From Ophioceras dolichostomum (lineage: Eukaryota > Ascomycota > Sordariomycetes > Magnaporthales > Ophioceraceae): 18,220 nt of DNA. The notes beneath the pieces are model-generated. The model did not search any database. It worked only from the letters and a program-made list of their open reading frames with translations, and was not told where the DNA came from. Of the stretch, positions 1 to 9,659 are shown one piece after another (positions within the stretch are counted from its first letter, which is position 1; each line of letters starts with the position of its first letter). The stretch is taken from the NCBI GenBank assembly GCA_003049485.1, contig PYST01000252.1, forward strand, positions 8,891 to 27,110, in the 5' to 3' direction. A program made the translations under genes and the position numbers.

Positions 1-20
1 GGGGGGGGGGGGGGGGGGGG
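1..20. repeat. 20-base G homopolymer at window edge
   Basis: The window opens with an unbroken run of 20 G, directly followed by mixed sequence. No telomere repeat (TTAGGG or its complement) is visible next to it. A homopolymer exactly at a sequence edge is most simply a contig-end or read-end artefact, although a real G tract cannot be excluded from sequence alone. Confidence 0.9.
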
Positions 21-254
21 CGCGACCAAGTGCTTTCTTTTGGGCTTCGCCTGTACGGCTTCGTTGGCCGCTCGCGCGCGCCTGAGGTTGCGCGCTGCCG
101 TTTGGTGGATTTCACCGGGGAAAATCTTGAATGTCTCTTTGCAGCATTTTCTGGCACAGGTGGCGCGTCCACGCGTTGATCGAGGACTTGTCCTTGAGCT
201 GGCCGCCGCCTAGGGAGCATCTCCGGTCTTGCCGCCTTGTTCGATGGTGGACAT
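21..254 (-). other. Possible 5' end of a minus-strand gene leaving the window (doubtful)
   Basis: On the minus strand an ATG at 254-252 lies in a good fungal context (CACCATGTCC), preceded by a CA-rich, leader-like stretch. Its frame closes after 14 codons (TAG at 212-210). A second ATG at 220-218, in another frame, stays open for about 66 codons to the left edge and would encode a basic, Arg/Lys/Pro-rich, disordered-looking peptide. This could be a short upstream ORF followed by the true start, a broken gene, or chance. I recognise no family in either frame. Confidence 0.2.
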
Positions 255-520
255 GGTGCTGAGTTGGTGTTGGTGAAGTTTGGTGGTTGGAGATTGCGTC
301 TGTCAGGCTCTTCCAGGCTTCTGCCCCTCCCTTGATGAGAGGATGAGTGCAATCGAGACGAGGCTGAAGGTGGTGGAGGGCAAGCAAGTACCTTGCAGCC
401 ATTCCCGTGTTCCGACAGTTTCAAAGACGTCTGCACTAAACTCTAACCCAAAGGCCTCTACCCAACTCTCTAGAGTACCCTGACAACTCCAGCCAGGTAC
501 TGTACGTCTACATCTACATC
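255..520. other. Intergenic stretch downstream of bglI
   Basis: About 270 bases between the beta-glucosidase stop codon and the doubtful minus-strand ATG at 254. It would hold the bglI 3' UTR and, if the left-edge gene is real, that gene's promoter. The short open frames here show no recognisable protein and differ in composition from the neighbouring coding exons. I see no clear terminator or other structured element. Confidence 0.5.
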
Positions 521-3202
521 TCACAGCCCAGACCACCAGTACGTCTCCCCAACGTTAAACGACCCCTTGAGCGCCTTCCCCTCAGCGACGACGCTGCTAT
601 CACTGACAATGACCTCGTACTCGCCCTTCTCAACGCAACACTTCGACCGGTCCTCGTCCCAGAAAGCGGCGGCGTACTTGGACTCGATCTCAACGACCAC
701 CTTCTCGCTCTTCCCTGGGTCGAGCGCCACCTTCGCGAACCCCCTGAGCTCCTTCAGCGGGCGGTTGACCTTGGCCTTCTGCTTGGGCGCCACGTACACC
801 TGCACGACTTCGGCTCCCTTGACGGTTCCCGTGTTGGCCACCGTGAGCTCGACCCTCAGCAGCGTCTTTTTCTTAGTGGTGGTTCCTTCAGCCTGAACCT
901 CCTCGACCTCGACCTCAACTTCGGTGACAGACAGGTCCGCGAACGAGAAGGCCGTGTAGCTCAGCCCGTGTCCGAACGGGAACAAGACCTCGCGGTCGAC
1001 GTACTCGTAGTATCGGTAGCCGACGTAGACGTCCTCGCCGTACAGCACGCGGGCGCCCTCAGTGCGGTAGTTGAGGTAGGCCGGGTTGTCCTGGACACGG
1101 CGCGGGAAGGACAGGGGCAGTTTTCCGCTGGGGCTGACGCGACCGAAGAGCACGTCGGCGATGGCGTTGCCCGTCTCGTTGCCCCCGTACCAGGCCTGGA
1201 CGACGGCCGCGACGTCGTCGACCCACGGCATGTGCACGGGCGTGCCCGACTGCATGACCACGACCGTGCTGGGGTTCGCGGCCGCCACGGCGGCGATCAG
1301 TTCGTCCATGGGAGGGGGTAGGTCCATCCCCGCTCGGTCCTCGCCCTCGGTCTCCCAGTCGGCGTTGAGCCCCGCGCACACGATCACCTGCTCGGCGCCG
1401 CGGGCCAGCTCGGCCGCGTGCTCGATTTCATTTTTGGGGTCGATGACCTTGCAGCCGCCTATGCGCAGCGAGCCGTGGCCGAAGATGACGTTGGCGCCCG
1501 CGAGCTTGGAGGTGGGCGCCGAGGCGAACTCGACCTTGAAGTTGTACTTCTCGCCCTTCGCGACCTTGACCGTGCCCTTTTCCTCCACGGTGCCCGTGCC
1601 GAAGAAGGCCTCCCCCTGGCGCTGCTCCGTCTCGTTGTCGACGACCAGCTCGCCGTTGACGAACAGCTTGGCCGTGCCGCAGACCACCAGGCCCAGCTCC
1701 CATATGCAGTCCTCGTCGGCCACGAAGCTGCCCTCGAAGTCGGCGTACCACAGCGGTGACTTGAGCTTGTCGTTCTGGTAGTCGACCAGGTGGAACTCGG
1801 TCTTGTCGAACACGTACTCGTCTGTGCACTCGCGCTCGACGACGGCTGTAGCGTCAGGGCCCGGGGCCTCGTTGAACACGCGCATGCGCATCCCGGGCTT
1901 GCCGTCGGTGCCGGACGCCACCAGCGCGGGGCCCAGGAGTGGAAGCATCTTGTGCGAGTAGGAGCCGATGGCGTACTCGGGCGGTGAGGCCAGCTGGGCG
2001 CTGATGCCATCGAAGGGCGTGACGGCGTAGTAGGCGAGGAGCGCGGCCGAGCCGCCACCGTGGTAGGTCGCGATCTTGGCGTTTGGACCGATGACTACCG
2101 TCTTCTTATCCCGTTGCAGTGGGAGGACGCCGCCGTTGTTCTTCAGCAGCACGAGCGACTCGCCACCGATGCGCCGGAGCAGCTCCGCCGTCTGGGGCGT
2201 GTTCTGATCCGTGGTCTCGGGCGCGTTCTCGGGCACCCCCGTAGCAGCGCACTTCTTGACGAAGCCAAGCACTGCGCGTACGCGCTCGTCCAGGACGTGT
2301 TCGCGCACCTTGTCGGTCGACACGTTGAACTTGAGCAGGTCGCCCCTGAAGCGGGCCGGGCCGGGCATCTCGAGGTCGAGCCCGGCGGCGACGGCCTCGG
2401 TCACGCTGTAGGTGCCGTACCAGTCGGACATGACCATGCCGCCCCACCCCCACTCCCCACGCAGCATCCCCGCCAGCAGGGCCTCGTTCTCGCTGCAGTA
2501 CGTGCCGTTGATGCCGTTGTAGCCCGTCATGAAGGCTCCCGGTTGGCACTCGCGGACGGCCAGCTGGAAAGGCAGGGCATAAATCTCGCGCAGGGCCCGG
2601 TCGGTGATGATGCTCTGCACGGCGTTGCGGCGGTGCTCGTGGTCGTTGCACACAAAGTGCTTGAGCGTGGCCTGCACGCCCGTGCTCTGGATACCCTTGA
2701 CGAGGGCGCCTGCCCCGAGCCCGGCCAGCACGGGGTCCTCGCTCAGTGACTCGAAGCCGCGGCCACCCAGCGGTGACCGCTGCATGTTGATGGTCGGCCC
2801 CAGGATGGCGTGGGCGCCCTTGCTCTTGGCCTCGTCTCCCATCTTCCGTCCGGCCTCTTCCAACAGCGGAAGGTTGAAGGTCGAGCCCAGCGCCGTTCCG
2901 CAGGGGAAGCACGCCGCCCTGACGCCGTTGAAGAATCTGGTGCCCCGCACGCCGTTGGGGCCGTCAGACACTCGGATCGAGGGGATGCCATGCTCTGGGA
3001 GCGCCTTGGTGTGCCAGAAGTCGATACCTGAGGGAGGGGAGTCAGCCACTCGGTTTTAGTCTTGTTTCCCCATTCCCTGCTACCGCCAATATCCTGTCCA
3101 TTGAGCTAGAACTTTGCAGTTTGCTTGCTTACCCGAAAGCAGGTCCACCTTCTCACTGAGTGTGAGTTTCTTGAGCACCTCCTCAACATTGATGTCCGCC
3201 AT
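521..3202 (-). CDS. bglI: GH3 beta-glucosidase, intracellular bglI type, with PA14 insert
   Basis: It hydrolyses terminal beta-D-glucosyl residues from cello-oligosaccharides and related glucosides. Two exons: 3133-3202 and 521-3027, with one 105-nt intron (gtaagc donor, CTGAC branch-like site, cag acceptor). The spliced product is 858 aa. The ATG at 3202 starts MADINVEEVLKKL; the longer single frame begins only at GTG inside the intron. The GH3 N-terminal barrel starts with the SDGPNGVRGTRF block. The likely nucleophile is Asp about 225 in VMSDWYGT, and the likely acid/base lies in the ETEGEDR region near residue 585. A PA14-like domain is inserted at about 400-550, and a fibronectin III-like domain ends the protein (about 755-830). 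No signal peptide is visible, so it is probably cytosolic, as known for bglI-type enzymes. The assignment rests on family recall; a close paralogue is possible. Confidence 0.93.
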
Positions 3203-3320
3203 GATCAAGCTGGTGCTTTGTGTCTTTTAAAGTCTTGGTAAATAAGACAGGAAAAAGGAAAAGGAACGGAGAATGGGAGAAGGGGAAGGAGAAGGTAGGA
3301 AGAAGTTCAAGCAACGAGAC
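3203..3320 (-). promoter_or_regulatory. bglI core promoter/leader with CT-rich tract
   Basis: Immediately upstream of the bglI ATG the minus strand is strongly pyrimidine-rich (purine-rich on the plus strand at about 3240-3310). It carries an AT-rich patch with TTTAAA close to the ATG. CT-rich stretches next to the start site are typical of expressed filamentous-fungal genes. No transcription start can be fixed from the sequence. Confidence 0.4.
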
Positions 3321-4463
3321 GTGGATGAGGTTAGTGGTGGTGGCACTCGGTCTCGAGCACAGAGGTACAGCGGACACTAAGAGATAAGAGAAGCAAACTC
3401 AGAGCTTGGGCACGCAGGCTATCACAGGCTTGGTTCGTCAACCAAACGTCCTCGAGCTGGCAGACGTAGGATCTATACGTGAAAAGCGAGTCCATCATTC
3501 TCCGAGAAGGGGGAGACAACCGCGCCCCTATTATACTTCTTTGGGCCATAGCGACGACGTGATGTGGAGGGAGCGGCTCGGACGGACCCCGAGACCTCCC
3601 AAGCTGGCAGCTACCAAGAAGCGGGATATCTCTAACCGAGCCCATTTCAATACGAACGTGACGCGGCCATAACATCGAGTCAATATTCGCGCCTTTTCTT
3701 TCTTTTTTTCTCTTGTTTCTCTTGCTCCTTAATGGTTTCATTCTTACCAACAGATACTTCTTGGGTAGGCAGTCAAGGATGTTTTGGTGTCACCCCCCAT
3801 CACCGAGCTTTGGCGTTTCCCGTCGGAGCCGCCAATGCCCCTCCTTCGCGCCCCATAGCTCCATCAATCACGCTGAAGTTTGGCTTGTCCCACCCGAAAC
3901 CCCCCACCGCCCAAGCCCCGAAGAATACCCCGACCGAGCTTCTCCCGTAGCGTCCCGGCTTTCTGCCGCCTCTGGTGATTGGGCCGACGATTGTGTTGAT
4001 CCCTCTCGAATGGCAAAGCTGGCCGACACTCCGGTAGGGTTCTTGGAAAATAAAAATCGTCCAACAACCTTCCATCGAGGATCCCTGCATGCTGGTCTCG
4101 TGAGAGACCAAAGACGCCTGTCCCCACATCTTTGATGTTGTCAGACGAAAAACGAGACCCTGTAACCTACATCGAGATAGAAACCATGCGTTTATTATAC
4201 CCGACACCTGAATGTAGAGATCAACTCTGATATGCAGAAGCAATCACATCCATCTTGATCCCCTCATATCGTACGTAGGTCCGTCATCCCTTTCCTTGCA
4301 TCGTCCTGATCCAGATCCAGCAAACACACACAGGGACCTCTTTTCGCATTACAAACGAAGAGCTTCAACCACTTAAACAAACTCCTCCAAACGCCCAATA
4401 AAGCCAACTTTGTATAATGTTCACGTTACATCGCGGATCAAACCTCCCAAAAAGCTATCAACC
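3321..4463. other. Long intergenic region between bglI and MCM2
   Basis: More than 1.1 kb with no gene I can support. It should hold the distal bglI promoter and, at the right end, the MCM2 3' UTR. Visible items are a TC-rich tract at about 3690-3728, one GTGGAG at 3564-3569 that fits the loose carbon-catabolite repressor consensus SYGGRG, an ATTGG (CCAAT on the minus strand) near 3977, and a perfect 7-bp inverted repeat at 4093-4110. Overlapping open frames of about 140 codons on both strands (about 3713-4243) lack any recognisable family. Confidence 0.5.
4093..4110. repeat. Short perfect inverted repeat (7-bp stem, 4-base loop)
   Basis: TGGTCTC and GAGACCA are exact reverse complements separated by GTGA. 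It lies about 890 bases upstream of the bglI ATG and about 350 bases past the MCM2 stop. No T-tract or other context gives it a function. It could be a dyad binding site or chance. Confidence 0.5.
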
Positions 4464-7284
4464 TCAAGCACGAGCAGCCGCGGCAGGTCTGCCGGCGCCA
4501 GCCACCCGGCGCCCGGCACCAGCACCGGGCCGGGCCAGAGTGTACTTGGCAAAGGCCCGAGCAAGCGCCTTCTTACAGCTGACCTTCTGGCTGCCGACGA
4601 AGGACTCGACCGTGACCGCGATGGCACGATCGATGTCCTGGGCCGTGCAGTACTCGGACAGCCTCATGCGGCAGAAGGCCTCGCTGATGCGGATGATGGC
4701 CTCCAGATGACGCACCTAAATATCGATTCATTCCGTGTTAGATCCGACTTATGCGTGCATGGCCTTAGCAAGGCCGACAGGTAGAGAGAGAGTGACACGA
4801 TAAATGGTCGGTCAAAGAAACTTACAGTGATGGGATAAGCACCCGTCGCAAGGGACTCGCGGCGCATGTCGGCGAACAACCGGGCGACTTTGTCCTCGTC
4901 CATGTGGTACAGCTTTGGCGAGCATCGCTCGCGCGCATACTTGATGTACTTGCGCAGCAGATCCTGAGGGATCTCGCCCTCCTTAGTCTTCTGCGCAGCA
5001 CCCGCCTCCGTAGCCTGCGTCTCGGTTCGCGTCCCGGAGTCGTGCTCCACCTCCATAGAGTCATCGCCATCGGCGGCACCACGGCCTTGCGACGACGGAT
5101 GGCTGCGGCTGTGGGAGCCGACGATGAAGCGGGCCAGACGCTCATCCTCTGACGGGTCGACCGTGTCGCGGACGACGCAGAGGATGTCGAAACGGGACAG
5201 GATGGGCTCGGTAAGCTCGACGTTGGCAGAGAACGGGATGGTCGAGTTGTACCGGCCGCCGATAGGGTTGGCCGCGGCGATAATACCGCAACGCGCCTGC
5301 AGCGTTGTTACGATGCCGGCCTTGGAAATGGAGATGGTCTGCTGTTCCATGGCTTCGTGGATCGATGTCCTGTCCTGGTCATTCATCTTGTCGAACTCGT
5401 CGATCAGGCAAGTACCCTTGTCAGCGAGCACTAGTGCGCCGCCCTCAAGCGTCCACTCGCTCGTCAGCGGGTCCCGCCTCACGCTAGCCGTGAGACCGAC
5501 GGCGCTGGCGCCCTGGCCCGTGGCGAACACAGCCCGGTGCGCCGTCTTCTCGACGTACTTGAGCACCTGCGACTTGGCGGTACCTGGGTCGCCCAGGAGC
5601 AGCACGTTGATGTCTCCACGCACGTGGTGAAGGCCGCGCGTCTTAGCTACGCCGCCGAAGAGCGACAGCGCGACCGCGGTCTTGATGTCTGTGTGGCCGT
5701 AGATGCTCGGCGCAACCGAGTTGATGATCTTGTCGACAATCTGCGGGTCCTTGGACAGCTTGCGGATCTCGTGCTCGTCCTCCTCGGTCATGCGGAAGCC
5801 AGCCAGCTGGTCGTGCGCCTTGACGACGTTGTTCGCCTCCAGGATGGTGGCGAACACTGGGAAGCCATTGCGGTTGTTCAGCTGGGCGTCGTAGTTGTTC
5901 CTGTAGATGCCCGTGATCTCGATCTCCTCACCTGGTTTGGCCTTGTCGATCAAGTCCCAGAGAAGGACGACCTCCCGCTGCCGGGGCAGACGGCCGGCCG
6001 GGACGGTGCCGGGGGACTCCTGAAGGGTGATCTTCTGGTAGTTCCGGTACACGGTCTTCTCCGAGTTCAGGCTGAATGGGCCGCGCGACTGGCAGTTCTG
6101 GCAGTACGTGACCTTGACCTCGACGTTGGACTCCTGCTGGAAGGGGCCCAGCGTGACGCCACACTTGTTGCAGTCAACCTTGACGTACTTGAGCTGGGGG
6201 AAGACGCCGGTCCGGCGCGTGACGACGCCGCTGACGCGCACCAGGCAGTTGAGATGCGACTGGCGCAGCTGGCGCAGGGTGTAGTGGACGGGCAGGTCAA
6301 AGATGCGGACGTGGATCTCCGAGTGGATGCGCTCGTAGTCGGGGTAGTGCAGAAGCACAACATCCATAGCCACCTCGTCGAAGAGCTTGAGCATCTCAGC
6401 GGGAGCGTTGGCAAGGAAGTAGGCCAAAATGGCCTTGGACGACGACAAGTGGTCGTACGAGACCTCCAGCGACTCGGCGTTGATCTCACCAAGCGTTCGA
6501 ATGCGATTTCCGTAGACCGAGGAGCCGTGCTCGTCGGTGTACTCGGTGAGGAAGGCCTTGAACTCGCGCTTGATCGTGCGCTGGACCGCCGGGTTGGAGA
6601 CCCATTCAGTCAGGCTTGATGCTTTGACATCCTGCAGGGCCTCGAGCGAGAGCTCCTCGTCCATGATGTCGGCGTCCATGTCCTCGTCCGGATCCTCGTC
6701 GTACCGGTGACGACGCCGACGAGGCTGGGCGGTGAGGTCGACATCGCCATCCTCGTCCTCGCCGGGCAGGAAAGCGCCGGGAATGCGCTGGCGACGGGCG
6801 ACCTCCCGATCCCGTCGATTCAGCTGCGCCTCGAGACGCCTCCTGTCGCCGAGGTTCATGTCGTCATAGTCGCCCTCGTCGTCGAGATCGATGCCCTCGT
6901 ATCCGTCGTCTTGGTCTTTCTCATAGTCTCGCTCGAAACCCTCCCGGAAGAGATCGACCTCATCTTCAGCCATCTCGTCGAGCTCGTCGATGTCGTCCTG
7001 GATCTCAGCCTCCTCCTCGATGTCGTCGTCATCTGCCCCGTGAGCCATATTGAACGCCGGAGGCGAGGACGCCATCATGGGACTCGAGGCGGCAGCGACG
7101 GACTCGCCGTCGTCACCACCCCGAGCGCGCTTACGGCTGCCACTTGCGGTCGATGGGGGGATACCACGGTTGGCTGAGCCCATATTGGGCCTCAATGGGG
7201 AACTGCGCATTGAGAAAGCATGAAACCATCAGTAAGCTAGCAGATTTAAGGAGAACAACGAACGGGTGGAAAGACTCACGTCAT
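4464..7284 (-). CDS. mcm2: DNA replication licensing factor MCM2 (helicase subunit)
   Basis: Subunit of the MCM2-7 hexamer, the nuclear helicase loaded at origins. Three exons: 7280-7284 (5 nt), 4826-7202 and 4464-4715. The introns are 77 nt (gtgagt...cag) and 110 nt (gtaagt, CTAAC branch, tag). The product is 877 aa, normal for MCM2. An Asp/Glu-rich N-terminal tail with a KRAR nuclear-signal-like patch near residue 25 precedes the MCM N-terminal domain. The C4 zinc finger uses Cys 346, 349, 369 and 372. Walker A (GDPGTAKS, about 539-546), Walker B (CLIDEFDKMN, about 600-609) and the SRF arginine finger (about 671-673) are all present. The last exon gives the winged-helix C terminus (RHLEAIIRISEAFCRMRLSE), and FAKYTL is followed by an unusual Gly/Ala/Arg tail. 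The VTRRTGVFPQLKYVK and GPFSLNSEKT blocks distinguish MCM2 from the other MCMs. It is head-to-head with the UBR7-like gene. Confidence 0.97.
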
Positions 7285-7818
7285 GGTTGATGATCAACTG
7301 CAGGAGCAGTCCTTATTTACTCTGATTCTTCTTTGTACGTTCAAGATGGGTTCAAGGTCGAACAGGGAGTTGGGAAAGGGTTATCGCAGAGTTCACGAAG
7401 AATTGATGACGAAGATGAGGTTGAAAATCGGCGGGCGCGCGCTTGTGAAATTGGGACATGAAAGGGGGGCGGCGGGCAGGGATAGGAAACGCCCCACCCG
7501 TGTCGGGACGCGATTTCTCGCGACGCGTTAATTGATTTCAGGCCTATTTGGGTCAGCGCGTTAAGTGGTTTTCTGGTGGGCCGTGCACTCGACCCTCGCA
7601 CTGTCCTAATCGATAAGCCGAATCATCATCCATGGAGGCACAGCTGAACGAAGACGCGACAAGGCATGACCGACCGCGCAATCCTTTTATTTTTCTTGCC
7701 TTTTCATCAATTTGGTCGGTCGGCATTATTCTTTCTTAGTCAATCGACTTTGAGTTTGGACACGAACTGTGTCGCTCAATTGCAAGGCCGGCTCTACAAG
7801 CGAAACGCTGACTACAGA
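7285..7818. promoter_or_regulatory. Divergent promoter shared by MCM2 (-) and UBR7-like gene (+)
   Basis: The 534 bases separate two start codons pointing away from each other. A perfect palindromic ACGCGT (7523-7528) matches the MluI cell-cycle box bound by MBF-type factors; two partial matches, ACGCGA, lie at 7508-7513 and 7654-7659. On the plus strand there is an upstream ATG at 7632 with a 35-codon ORF closing at 7739, and a second ATG at 7666 in frame with the UBR7-like start. T-rich stretches around 7685-7740 resemble fungal leader sequence. Transcription starts are not determinable here. Confidence 0.55.
7523..7528. promoter_or_regulatory. MCB-like element (ACGCGT)
   Basis: A palindromic ACGCGT about 240 bases upstream of the MCM2 ATG. 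MCB boxes drive G1/S transcription of replication genes in yeasts through MBF/DSC1. The same hexamer also occurs at 171-176, 9819-9824 and 11425-11430, away from such a promoter, so chance presence is quite possible. Confidence 0.35.
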
Positions 7819-9659
7819 ATGTCGCAATCCGACACGACGGCCAATTCGGCCCCTGCCACAGCCAATGACGACAGCAGCGCCGCAGATGTTCCAAAGCTGC
7901 ATCGACGGGAAAGCTCATCGCAGCACTCGGAAAACTCGCAGACAGCGGCCGAGTAAGCCAATCCTCACCTACAGTAGCCTTGAATCCAGCTGACTCGCCA
8001 TCCTATTCAGATTCATCCGCGAGCAGATGCAGTTGGAGGCCGATGCGCGCGAGGCTCTGCCTTATGTAAGTCCACATATCCCAGTTCGAATCCGCTCGGA
8101 GACTCGCAAAGCAGCGCCCCTTTTCTAGTCTTTTCTCCTTTTCTGACAACTTCTTTGTTTCGAAATAGAGCAGCAAGAACTGCACAAACCAACTGGGCCC
8201 TCTCCGCCAGAGCGTGTTCTCGTGCCTGACGTGCAACCCTCCGCCGTCGGACCCCAAGGCGCCGTACAATCCTGCAGGCGTGTGCTATTCCTGCTCGATT
8301 CAATGCCATGGCGAACACACGCTTGTTGAGATCTTCACCAAACGCAACTTCACTTGCGACTGTGGCACGACGCGATTCTCGGCCGAGAGTCCCTGCACGC
8401 TGCGCGTCAACCCCGAGACGAACACGAAGGGCGTCCACTCAGAGGCGGCGGATCCCAAGAACAAGTACAATCACAACTTCCGCAACCGCTTCTGTGGCTG
8501 TGAGTGCGACTACGACCCCTTCAAGCAGAAGGGGACGATGTTCCAGTGCTTGGGTCTTGGCCCGCACGAGACCGGAGGCTGCGGGGAGGACTGGTGGCAC
8601 CCTGGTTGCGTCGTCGGCCTTGGCCCGGCGTGGTTTGAGAAGATGGAGGGTGTGAAGAGGGCGGCTCCGCCGACGGATGCTGCTGCCCCTGATAGCCGCC
8701 CCACTCTCCCGACCATCGCCGAGGATGCTGAGGCTGGTGATGCCGGGGAGGCTGCTCCGACTGGGCCCGGACTGGTTGGTCAGCCAGCTGGGGATGAAGA
8801 GGAAGACGAGGACCCGCCTATGCCGCCCGGTTTCCCCGAAGAGGAATCCTTCGAGACCTTTTTGTGTTACAAGTGTGTCGAAGCCTACCCGTGGATCAAG
8901 CGGTACGCTGGAACAGAGGGTTTCCACCCCGCCGTGTACAGCAAGCCGCATTCCGAATCCAACGGAAATGCCATGGAGGGTAACGTGACGCAAAAGCGCA
9001 AGGCCGAAGATGACGGGGACGAGGCGCAAGAGTCTAAGCGTCACAGAACCGAGGAACCCTCTGAACCTTCCCCTGACCCAGATCCACCACAACAAGCACA
9101 AGAACATCAGAGCGCGGCAGAGGGTCCAGATTCTGCGCCAAAGGTCGAAGCGGCCACTACCAGCCCCACTTCTGCCACAGCTGATGCTGCAAAGCCTGTC
9201 TGTAGGCTTGATAAGCTTCCTGTCGCGCCCAAGGGACAGTTCTCACTGTTCATGGAGGAGTCTTTCCGCGACCACCTCTGCCGCTGCCCGTCATGCTTCC
9301 CACTGCTCAAGCCGCACCCGCAGCTCCAGGAAGAGGAGGAGACATATGAGCCGCCTGTTTCCGAGGACGGAGGGTCGGAGCACGAGGGTTCGACTCAAGG
9401 CAGCCTCCTAGACCTGGGTGAGAACGCTCTCCGCGGGGTCGATCGCGTGCGGGCCATCGAGGGCGTCATGGCTTATAACAGCCTCAAAGAGAAGCTGAAG
9501 CCATTCTTCCAGAAGTTTGCCGAGAGCGGCGAGGCTGTGTCGGCTGAGGATATCAATCAGTACTTCGCCAAGCTGCGCGGTGACGACGAGGCCATCCGCG
9601 AGGCGGCCGAGTCCGCAAAAAGGTCGAGCGACTTCCGGCGCGAGCAGAGCGGGTATTAG
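7819..9659 (+). CDS. UBR7: UBR7/Mlo2-like protein: UBR box plus PHD-like zinc finger
   Basis: Putative N-recognin-type E3 or chromatin reader. The human UBR7 family acts on histone H2B ubiquitination, and fission yeast Mlo2 is linked to chromosome segregation. Three exons: 7819-7952, 8011-8065 and 8169-9659; the introns are 58 and 103 nt with gtaag donors and cag/tag acceptors. The product is 559 aa. A disordered Ser-rich N terminus leads into EFIREQMQLEADAREALPY, a family hallmark. A Cys/His-rich UBR box follows at about 68-133 (CLTC, CYSCSIQCHGEH, FTCDCGT), then a PHD-like finger at about 160-215 (RFCGCECDYDP, DWWHPGC) continuing at CYKC near 296. A Glu/Pro/Ser/Thr-rich linker with a KRK patch precedes the conserved CRCPSCFPLL block (about 433-443). 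The start at 7819 was chosen because the family usually begins shortly before the conserved block; an in-frame ATG at 7666 would add 51 residues. Biochemical activity is inferred from the family only. Confidence 0.93.

Noticed and set aside
521..3049. Beta-glucosidase as a single uninterrupted frame starting at 3049
   Set aside because: The start codon there is GTG within an intron. Splicing 3028-3132 to the upstream ATG at 3202 gives the family-typical N terminus.
3713..4243. Overlapping frames of 140 (plus) and 147 (minus) codons in the bglI-MCM2 gap
   Set aside because: No recognisable domain, ordinary codon use, and each is contradicted by the other on the opposite strand. Treated as intergenic.
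5537..6619. 360-codon plus-strand frame opposite MCM2
   Set aside because: It lies entirely antisense to the conserved MCM2 core, and its Val/Leu/Asp/Arg-rich translation matches the complement of MCM2 codons.
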